Assembly (NCBI GenBank): GCA_945788485.1
Contig: CALZMB010000098.1
Coordinates: 1-8,450 of the forward strand
Length of the DNA stretch: 8,450 bases
Direction of reading: 5' to 3'
Origin: an uncultured bacterium
GTDB lineage: Bacteria > Bacteroidota > Bacteroidia > Bacteroidales > Bacteroidaceae
Below the pieces are notes generated by a model. The model made no database searches, was not told the origin of the DNA, and saw only the letters and a list, made by a program, of their open reading frames with translations. A program made the translations under genes and the position numbers. Each line of letters opens with the position of its first letter. The stretch's first letter is position 1. Shown here one piece after another: positions 1-5,260 of the stretch.

Positions 1-128
1 TTGCGTACACATTTAATTAACTCTAAATATGTCTACCTATATCAGTACAAGACATCGAACATGAAAAATCGGGCAAAAACAGGCGCGTAACGCTGTCTCT
101 TTCTGTGCAAGAGAGGGAGATTCGGGGC
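1..128. other. Non-coding left edge, nothing recognised
   Basis: This A+T-richer stretch lies beyond the asnA terminator. I see no convincing coding frame, no clear TAnnTTTG promoter and no RNA gene in it. It may be the flank of a neighbouring gene outside the window. Short open frames crossing it have no recognisable domain and run over the terminator hairpin. Confidence 0.5.
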
Positions 129-192
129 AAAAAAACAGTTCCCTGCCGTCAGAGAAACACAGTGTCAGGTTTCTGTAACTTGCAGGGAACTG
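129..192 (-). terminator. Rho-independent terminator downstream of asnA
   Basis: On the minus strand, a perfect 11-bp inverted repeat (CAGTTCCCTGC at 192-182, pairing with 146-136) is followed at once by seven T residues (135-129). The 35-nt interior contains a second, 6-bp stem (GTTTCT/AGAAAC, 169-174 with 153-158), so the structure is a long two-tier hairpin. It begins about 46 nt after the asnA stop codon, which fits termination of the asnA transcript. No gene on the opposite strand needs it. Confidence 0.8.
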
Positions 193-238
193 AATATCAA
201 TATAAAATGCTGAAGCGATGTCATATCGCAGCATGGCG

Positions 239-1276
239 TCAGATGAGGGGCATGCCCGCCTCTCGGCACTCCTGCCTCATGCTGTCGGGCCAGATGCTGG
301 CTTGTATCTCTCCGATGTGCGCCTTGTGCAGCAGCACCATGCAGAGGCGGCTCTGTCCGATGCCTCCGCCGATGGAGAGCGGCAGCTTGCCGTCGAGCAG
401 CTGGCGGTGGAAGAAGAGTTCGCGGCGGTCGTTCTTGTCTTCTATCTCAAGCTGTCTGAGCAGCGCATCCTTATCGACACGTATGCCCATTGACGACAGC
501 TCGATTGAGCGCTGGAGGACGGGGTACCATATCAGTATGTCGCCGTTCAGGCCTACGAAGCCGTCCTCGTCAACGGTGCTCCAGTCGTCATAGTCCGGCG
601 CGCGGCCGTCGTGCTTCTCGCCGTTGGACAGCTTCGCGCCGATGCCGATGACGAAGACCGCGCCGTATTTCTTGCACACCTCGTCTTCTCTCTCCTTCGG
701 CGAGAGGTCGGGGTATTGCCGCAACAGCTCTTCGGCATGGACGAAGTGTATCGTCTCGGGCAGGAAAGGCTTCAGCTGCGGATACCACTCGCAGGCGAGA
801 TATTCTGTGCGGCGTATGGCGCCGTAGATGCGCTGCACTATCTCGCGAAGCGATTTCTGCGTGCGCTGCTCGGGGGTGATGACAGCCTCCCAGTCCCACT
901 GATCGACATAGAGCGAATGCAGGTTGTCAAGTTCCTCGTCGGCACGGATGGCGTTCATGTCGGTGTAGATGCCGTAGCCGGGAGGGATATGGTCTTCGGC
1001 GAGTTTCATCCTCTTCCATTTGGCAAGCGAATGAACCACCTCGGCCTTCGCGTCGCCAAGTTCTTTAATGGGGAATGTCACGGCGCGCTCCACGCCGTTG
1101 AGGTCGTCGTTGATGCCAAGTCCTTTCAGGACAAAAAGAGGTGCGGTCACACGGCGCAGACGCAACTCTGTGCTGAGGTTCTGCTGGAAAAACTCTTTTA
1201 TCAGTTTGATGCCCTGCTCTGTCTGCACACAGTCGAGAAGCGGACTGTAGCCTGCAGGTTTGATAAGTTTGCTCAT
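239..1276 (-). CDS. asnA: Aspartate-ammonia ligase (asparagine synthetase A)
   Basis: The product makes asparagine in the cytoplasm from aspartate, ammonia and ATP, releasing AMP and pyrophosphate. At 345 aa it is close to the usual family length of about 330-345. The family belongs to the class II aminoacyl-tRNA-synthetase fold. Visible landmarks are SLYVDQWDWE (121-130), NGDI (244-247), the SSMGIRVD segment (261-268) and the motif-3-like GGGIGQSR (303-310), which supplies the ATP-binding arginine. The start is supported by a Bacteroidetes promoter 42-49 nt upstream and by the conserved-looking N-terminus, with no longer in-frame alternative. The gene is monocistronic: it has its own promoter and its own terminator. 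It is transcribed divergently from feoAB and has no evident functional link to it. AsnA uses free ammonia, unlike the glutamine-dependent AsnB. Identification is by motif and overall sequence and is strong. Confidence 0.96.
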   Translation of the reverse strand: MSKLIKPAGYSPLLDCVQTEQGIKLIKEFFQQNLSTELRLRRVTAPLFVLKGLGINDDLNGVERAVTFPIKELGDAKAEVVHSLAKWKRMKLAEDHIPPGYGIYTDMNAIRADEELDNLHSLYVDQWDWEAVITPEQRTQKSLREIVQRIYGAIRRTEYLACEWYPQLKPFLPETIHFVHAEELLRQYPDLSPKEREDEVCKKYGAVFVIGIGAKLSNGEKHDGRAPDYDDWSTVDEDGFVGLNGDILIWYPVLQRSIELSSMGIRVDKDALLRQLEIEDKNDRRELFFHRQLLDGKLPLSIGGGIGQSRLCMVLLHKAHIGEIQASIWPDSMRQECREAGMPLI

Positions 1277-1310
1277 ATCTTATAAAATGTTCGGTATATG
1301 TTTCGTGAAA

Positions 1311-1348
1311 AACGCTGCAAAGTTATAACTTTTTATTGAATTGTGCAA
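1311..1348 (-). promoter_or_regulatory. asnA promoter (TTG-N20-TAnnTTTG) with palindromic -7
   Basis: Read on the minus strand, TTG (1348-1346) is followed by a 20-nt spacer and TAACTTTG (1325-1318), a full match to the Bacteroidetes -33/-7 arrangement. Transcription would start near 1311 and give a leader of about 35 nt. The -7 element is embedded in a perfect 14-bp palindrome, AAAGTTATAACTTT (1319-1332), which could be an operator or simply chance in A+T-rich DNA. Confidence 0.8.
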
Positions 1349-1477
1349 CTTTTGTAAGAAAAATCATCAAGTTTTCCTGCTTTTTATCTCTCAATCCGTG
1401 TTTTTTCTTACATATAGACAGAAACGGGGCGATATGATAAATGAAATAAAAGAGGTTAAAAGATGTGTAACAAAACG

Positions 1478-1513
1478 CTGATTCAGAATGTTTTTTCGTA
1501 ACTTTGTCTTCTA
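1478..1513 (+). promoter_or_regulatory. feoAB promoter (-7 TAACTTTG, weak -33)
   Basis: TAACTTTG at 1499-1506 is a full match to the Bacteroidetes -7 consensus and is the same 8-mer used by the divergent asnA promoter. The -33 region is poor: the nearest candidate is CTG at 1478-1480, 18 nt upstream. Such a promoter might depend on regulation. The predicted start is near 1513, giving a leader of only about 17 nt before the ATG at 1531, with AGGA at 1527-1530. Confidence 0.7.
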
Positions 1514-1526
1514 AAGACTAAGTTAC
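1498..1526. promoter_or_regulatory. Candidate operator dyad over the feoAB promoter
   Basis: GTAACTTTGTCTT (1498-1510) and AAGACTAAGTTAC (1514-1526) form an inverted repeat with 12 of 13 positions paired around a 3-bp centre. The left arm contains the -7 element, and the predicted transcription start lies at the centre. Only half the dyad would therefore be transcribed, so a DNA-bound repressor is more plausible than an RNA hairpin. An iron-responsive regulator (Fur or DtxR/MntR type) is the natural candidate given the downstream gene, but I cannot assign the site to a family. Confidence 0.6.
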
Positions 1527-1530
1527 AGGA

Positions 1531-3912
1531 ATGAAACTATCAGAACTACATACAGGCGAGACGGCTGTCATAGTGAAAGTCTATGGCCACGGGGGCTTCC
1601 GCAAACGCATCGTGGAGATGGGCTTTGTGAGGGGAAAGGAGATTACGGCATTGGAGAACGCGCCGCTGCGCGACCCCGTGAAATATCTCATCATGGGCTA
1701 CGAGGTGTCGCTGAGGCGTGAAGAGGCAGAGCACATACAGGTGGTGACGATGGCAGAGGCGCTGCGCACGAGGGCGCTGGCGGATTCAAGGCAAGACTTC
1801 GCCGCCGTATGCCAGGACGACGACGAGATAATGACCGCCGCGGTGCAGAAACGGCGGCATCACATCAACGTGGCACTCGTGGGCAACCCGAACTGCGGCA
1901 AGACATCGCTCTTCAACTTTGTCTCAGGGGCGCACGAACGTGTAGGCAACTACTCGGGCGTCACGGTGGACGCGAAAGAAGGCATCGCGGAATTTGAGGG
2001 ATATGAGTTCCACATCGTCGATCTGCCCGGGACATACTCTCTGTCTGCCTACAGCCCGGAAGAGATGTATGTCAGGAGACAAATCATAGAGAAGACGCCC
2101 GACGTCGTGCTGAACGTCCTGGACGCGTCGAACCTTGAGCGCAACCTGTATCTCACCACTCAACTCATCGACATGCACCTGCGCATGGTGTGCGCGCTGA
2201 ACATGTTCGACGAGACAGAACGCCGCGGCGACCGCATAGACCACGAACGCCTGGGCCGCCTGCTCGCCGTGCCTATGATACCCACCGTCTTCAAGACGGG
2301 ACGAGGAGTGGAACAGCTCTTCCGCACCATCATAGCCATCTATGAGGGGAAACTGAAAGAAGGGCACATACACATCAACCACGGCACATACATCGAACAG
2401 GGCATCGACGCGCTGAGAGAGAAGCTGCGCGCCGAAGAACGCGTGAAACGCCGCTATACGCCACGCTATCTCGCCATAAAACTGCTTGAGGGCGACGCCA
2501 CAGCCACGGCGTTCGCGCAGACGCTGCCGTCGGCGAAGGACATCGCGGAGACGCGCGAGAAAGCCGCCGCCGTCATAGAGCGGGAACTGAAATGCGACCC
2601 CGAGACTGCCATCATGGACGCGAAATACGGCTTCATCAACGGCGCGCTGCAAGAGGCGGAATACGGCATAGGGACAAAGGAAGACACATACAAGGTGACA
2701 CATCTCATTGACCATGTCATCACACACCGCTACATCGGATTCCCCATCTTCCTCTTCATCATCTTCATGATGTTCAACATCACATTCACCGTGGGCGAAT
2801 ATCCCATGCTGCTGATAGAGAAACTTGTCAGCCTCCTGTCGTCGGCACTCGCCGCGGCGATGCCCGACGGGCCGCTGAAAGACATGGTCATCGACGGCAT
2901 ATTGAGCGGCGTAGGCTCGGTCATCGTCTTCTTGCCGCAGATTCTCATCCTGTATGCCATCATCTCGTATATGGAAGATTCGGGATATATGGCGCGCGCC
3001 GCTTTCATCATGGACCGCCTGATGCACAAGATGGGGCTGCACGGCAAATCGTTCATACCGCTCATCATGGGATTCGGATGCAACGTGCCCGCCGTCATGG
3101 CGACACGCACGATAGAAAGCCCTCGCTCGCGCCTCATCACGATGCTCATCCTGCCTTTCATGTCATGCTCGGCAAGGCTGCCTATATATATAATGATAAC
3201 GGGAATATTCTTCCCGCCGCGGCAACAGACCATAGCCCTCTTCGCGCTCTATGTGCTCGGCATAGCCGTCGCCGTGGTATCGAGCCGCCTCTTCGCGCGA
3301 TTCCTCGTCAAAGGCGACGACACGCCCTTCGTCATGGAACTGCCGCCCTACCGTTTCCCTACAATGGCTGCCATAGCGCGGCACACATGGGAGAAAGGAC
3401 GCGAGTATCTGAAGAAAATGGGCGGCATTATTCTCGTGGCATCCATCATAGTATGGGCTTTGGGCTACTACCCGCATAACCCGCAGCTCGAAAAACGCGA
3501 ACAGCTCGAACAAAGCTATATCGGCAGAATAGGCAAGACAATAGAGCCGGTCTTCGCGCCGCTGGGCTTCAACTGGAAACTCGACATCAGCATACTCTCC
3601 GGCGTAGGCGCAAAAGAGATAGTGGCATCGACAACGGCGGTGCTCTACGGCGCTGACGCAGACGACAACGGAGACGGCGGCGAAAGCTCGGAAGGCATCA
3701 CGGACATACGCCACGCGATGCTTGCCGACGGAATGACGGCAGCCACCGCCATGTCTTTCCTCGTCTTCGTGCTGCTCTATTTCCCCTGCATCGCGACAAT
3801 AGTGGCGATAAGGCAAGAATCCGGCTCGTGGCGATGGGCGCTCTTCGCAGCAGCATACACCACACTGCTCGCATGGCTGCTCGCAGCAATCACTTATCAG
3901 ATATTCTCTTAG
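1531..3912 (+). CDS. feoB: FeoA-FeoB fusion, Fe(II) transporter
   Basis: This is an inner-membrane ferrous iron importer. Residues 1 to about 75 form a FeoA-type (SH3-like) domain joined to FeoB by a linker (about 75-110). The cytosolic G domain shows G1 GNPNCGKTS (118-126), G2 GVT (143-145), G3 DLPG (164-167) and G4 NMFD (224-227). The last has Met rather than Lys at the second position, as in other FeoB proteins. A helical spacer leads into the polytopic membrane part from about 402. The two Gate regions carry the conserved cysteines in GFGCNVPA (514-521) and PFMSCSARLPIY (542-553), and YMARAAF (486-492) is also typical. An acidic, Gly-rich loop lies at about 708-721. At 793 aa it equals a normal FeoB plus FeoA; such fusions are known in Bacteroidetes. 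No separate feoA or feoC is present. The start is set by the FeoA N-terminus and the promoter just upstream. The stop codon overlaps the left end of a hairpin-forming repeat. Confidence 0.97.
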   Translation: MKLSELHTGETAVIVKVYGHGGFRKRIVEMGFVRGKEITALENAPLRDPVKYLIMGYEVSLRREEAEHIQVVTMAEALRTRALADSRQDFAAVCQDDDEIMTAAVQKRRHHINVALVGNPNCGKTSLFNFVSGAHERVGNYSGVTVDAKEGIAEFEGYEFHIVDLPGTYSLSAYSPEEMYVRRQIIEKTPDVVLNVLDASNLERNLYLTTQLIDMHLRMVCALNMFDETERRGDRIDHERLGRLLAVPMIPTVFKTGRGVEQLFRTIIAIYEGKLKEGHIHINHGTYIEQGIDALREKLRAEERVKRRYTPRYLAIKLLEGDATATAFAQTLPSAKDIAETREKAAAVIERELKCDPETAIMDAKYGFINGALQEAEYGIGTKEDTYKVTHLIDHVITHRYIGFPIFLFIIFMMFNITFTVGEYPMLLIEKLVSLLSSALAAAMPDGPLKDMVIDGILSGVGSVIVFLPQILILYAIISYMEDSGYMARAAFIMDRLMHKMGLHGKSFIPLIMGFGCNVPAVMATRTIESPRSRLITMLILPFMSCSARLPIYIMITGIFFPPRQQTIALFALYVLGIAVAVVSSRLFARFLVKGDDTPFVMELPPYRFPTMAAIARHTWEKGREYLKKMGGIILVASIIVWALGYYPHNPQLEKREQLEQSYIGRIGKTIEPVFAPLGFNWKLDISILSGVGAKEIVASTTAVLYGADADDNGDGGESSEGITDIRHAMLADGMTAATAMSFLVFVLLYFPCIATIVAIRQESGSWRWALFAAAYTTLLAWLLAAITYQIFS

Positions 3913-4015
3913 TTGACAAGTAAACGAGTTGACAAGTTGATAGTTCAGTCAGCTCAAAACTCACCACTTAAAAACTATCAACTTGTCAACTCGTCAACTT
4001 GTTTACTCGTCAACT
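3911..4015. repeat. Dispersed 8-bp-unit hairpin element, copy 1
   Basis: This spacer is built from the unit AACTYGTC. It runs as its complement (GACAAGTT/GACGAGTT) in the left arm (3911-3945) and forward in the right arm (3973-4015). A perfect 21-bp stem pairs 3925-3945 with 3973-3993 around a 27-nt loop. After one extra 8-nt unit on the right (3994-4001), 13 of 14 further bases pair (3911-3924 with 4002-4015). The element starts in the feoAB stop codon and ends 12 bp before the next gene. No U-tract follows on either strand, so it is not a classical terminator. It could protect the feoAB mRNA 3' end or lower expression of the downstream genes. It shares a core with copy 2: ACAAGTAAACGAGTT, then ATAGTT, five bases and AGCTCA. 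Confidence 0.85.
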
Positions 4016-4027
4016 CATAAAAAATAT

Positions 4028-4180
4028 ATGCAAGAAACACTAACAATAATCATCGTAGCGATAGCCGCATTAGTTGCCGCAAGGCATCTCTACCGCTCGT
4101 TCACCGCTCCGTCATGCAACTGTCACAGCTGCAAGAAGAAAGGGAGCGGCAAAAGCTGCTGCCAAAAAGAACAAGACTGA
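4028..4180 (+). CDS. Small FeoB-associated Cys-rich membrane protein
   Basis: The product is 50 aa: a hydrophobic N-terminal membrane helix (about residues 5-18, TLTIIIVAIAALVA), a short basic stretch with RH and YR, and a C-terminal cluster with C30, C32, H33, C35, C44 and C45 set among lysines. This matches the FeoB-associated Cys-rich membrane protein family, small proteins encoded next to feoB. Their role is uncertain, with a part in FeoB assembly or metal handling proposed; a FeoC-like role here is my inference. I chose ATG 4028 because the helix follows directly. A longer frame from 3983 would translate repeat DNA into a meaningless leader (MSTRQLVYSS). No separate promoter is seen, so it is probably expressed from the feoAB promoter through the repeat. 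Confidence 0.85.
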   Translation: MQETLTIIIVAIAALVAARHLYRSFTAPSCNCHSCKKKGSGKSCCQKEQD

Positions 4181-4203
4181 CAACATAGATTTTCATCCGT
4201 AAT

Positions 4204-5082
4204 ATGCAAGAAGAAAAACGACTGGCACAACTGCACGCAGCCCTGTCACAACGTCTCGACACGTGCAGTTCGGAAGGCACGCTGCACAAGATGCCTTCGC
4301 TGCTCACACATCCGTATTTCATGGACTATGTGACAATCATCGTATGCCATAAAGGCTCCATACGCCTGCTTGCCAACGGCTCGCCATACACCGTCTCTGA
4401 CGGAGAGACAGCCTTCGTGTCAGAGAACGTACTGCTGCAGATTCTCGCCACTTCAGACAACCTCGAATACTCGCTGCTATGCTACCGCATCGCCCCCATA
4501 CGCCACATACTCGGCAACACAGTGGTGATGATGCGCATCTACGACATGCAGAACACACTGCCGCTGCACATCGTGCCAACAGAGACCGACACAATCTTCC
4601 CGCTGTATATCAGCCTCATACAATCAGCACAATCAGCAACACTCTCCGCATACAGAGAGAACGAGAGGCAGCTGCTGCTCGTAAGCCTCACCTACCGCCT
4701 GTGCGACTTCTTCTCATCACACATACCTGAACGGCCGGAGATTCCGACAAGGATGATAGAAATATTCGGGAAACTCGTCTCGCTCATCGGACAGCATTTC
4801 CAGAAAGAACGCAAAGTTACATTCTATGCCGACAAACTATGTCTCTCTCCGAAATATCTCACGGCTCTCGTGAAGTCTGTCAGCGGCTACACCGTGCAGC
4901 AGCTCATCTTCAAAGCCATCGTCAGGCGAAGCATCTTCCTCATCAACTCTACAAGCAAGACGATACAGGAGATAGCCGACGAGCTGTCTTTCCCGAACGC
5001 CTCAGCTTTCGGCACATTCTTCAAAAAACAGACAGGCCACTCGCCAAAACACTACCGCCGGAAAACATCATGCACCTTCTGA
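4204..5082 (+). CDS. AraC-family transcriptional regulator
   Basis: The 292-residue product is a cytoplasmic DNA-binding regulator. Residues from about 40 to 175 form a divergent sensing domain of AraC-type (cupin-like) size, with no recognisable ligand residues. The C-terminus holds the two helix-turn-helix units of the AraC DNA-binding domain: the first around VTFYADKLCLSPKYLTALVK (205-224), the second around TIQEIADELSFPNASAFGTF (253-272), followed by the typical FFKKQTGHSPKHYRR (272-286). Six cysteines (21, 48, 93, 167, 213, 290) are spread along the chain. The gene starts 23 bp after the small Cys-rich gene on the same strand without a convincing promoter of its own, so it probably belongs to the feo transcript. 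Control of feo or other iron-related genes is a guess from context. Effector and targets cannot be read from the sequence. Confidence 0.9.
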   Translation: MQEEKRLAQLHAALSQRLDTCSSEGTLHKMPSLLTHPYFMDYVTIIVCHKGSIRLLANGSPYTVSDGETAFVSENVLLQILATSDNLEYSLLCYRIAPIRHILGNTVVMMRIYDMQNTLPLHIVPTETDTIFPLYISLIQSAQSATLSAYRENERQLLLVSLTYRLCDFFSSHIPERPEIPTRMIEIFGKLVSLIGQHFQKERKVTFYADKLCLSPKYLTALVKSVSGYTVQQLIFKAIVRRSIFLINSTSKTIQEIADELSFPNASAFGTFFKKQTGHSPKHYRRKTSCTF

Positions 5083-5161
5083 CATGAAGAGAAAGAAAAA
5101 AAGAGTTTCGGGTTGATTCCAAAAAGTTGACGAGTTGACAAGGAGTTCCCTTGAGCTTGCG

Positions 5162-5232
5162 AAAAAACAAGTAAACGAGTTAATAGTTTTTTTAGCTCAT
5201 AGTACATACAACTTGTCAACTCGTCAACTTGT
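5162..5232 (-). terminator. Possible minus-strand terminator inside repeat copy 2
   Basis: On the minus strand the stem formed by 5232-5219 and 5181-5168 (12 of 14 bases, 37-nt loop) is followed directly by six T residues (5167-5162). The alternative outer 19-bp stem (5230-5212 with 5142-5124) is followed by a further TTT (5123-5121), giving a T5 run with the stem end. Both lie just downstream of the M64 peptidase stop, so they could end the proS-folK-peptidase transcript. The loop is long for a classical terminator, which lowers confidence. Confidence 0.45.
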
Positions 5233-5253
5233 CAACTTGTCAACTTGTCAACT
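5210..5253 (+). repeat. Tandem AACTYGTC array, 5.5 copies
   Basis: Five full 8-bp units (AACTTGTC, AACTCGTC, then three AACTTGTC) and a final AACT lie head to tail without interruption. The last three full units are identical. Such a short-unit array can change copy number by slippage. The matching arm of copy 1 (3980-4015) has 4.5 units with two variant ones. Confidence 0.9.
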
Positions 5254-5260
5254 AAGGGAA

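Larger units (their letters stand above)
5124..5253. repeat. Dispersed 8-bp-unit hairpin element, copy 2
   Basis: This is a longer relative of the element at 3911-4015. It has the same core: ACAAGTAAACGAGTT at 5167-5181, ATAGTT at 5183-5188, five bases, then AGCTCA at 5194-5199. It lacks one 8-bp unit of copy 1 and has an added left segment (5124-5166). A perfect 19-bp stem joins 5124-5142 with 5212-5230. A nested stem joins 5168-5181 with 5219-5232 (12 of 14). TTCCCTT (5146-5152) can also pair with AAGGGAA (5254-5260), just outside the element. The right arm is a head-to-tail array of AACTYGTC. The element fills most of the gap between the convergent araC and M64 peptidase genes and encodes nothing plausible. 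Confidence 0.85.

Noticed and set aside
37..234. A 65-codon minus-strand frame downstream of asnA
   Set aside because: It reads straight through the asnA terminator hairpin and has no recognisable domain or promoter.
611..1285. A 224-codon plus-strand frame opposite asnA
   Set aside because: It is an antisense shadow of asnA, has no recognisable motif and crosses the asnA promoter side without a promoter of its own.
1801..1870. Possible split of feoA and feoB into two genes
   Set aside because: The frame is continuous from the FeoA domain through the linker into the G domain, with no stop or frameshift, so it is a true fusion.
2200..2215. FeoB G4 motif NMFD lacking the usual Lys
   Set aside because: FeoB proteins commonly have N-M-x-D at this position (for example NMLD in E. 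coli), so it does not indicate a defective GTPase.
1924..3042. A 372-codon open frame antisense to feoAB
   Set aside because: It lies wholly inside a well-supported gene, is rich in His/Arg/Val/Asp as expected of an antisense shadow of G+C-rich codons, and shows no domain.
3911..5253. CRISPR array or transposon ends
   Set aside because: The units are 8 bp, contiguous and without spacers, and the two elements are diverged. There is no transposase, target duplication or cas gene between or beside them.
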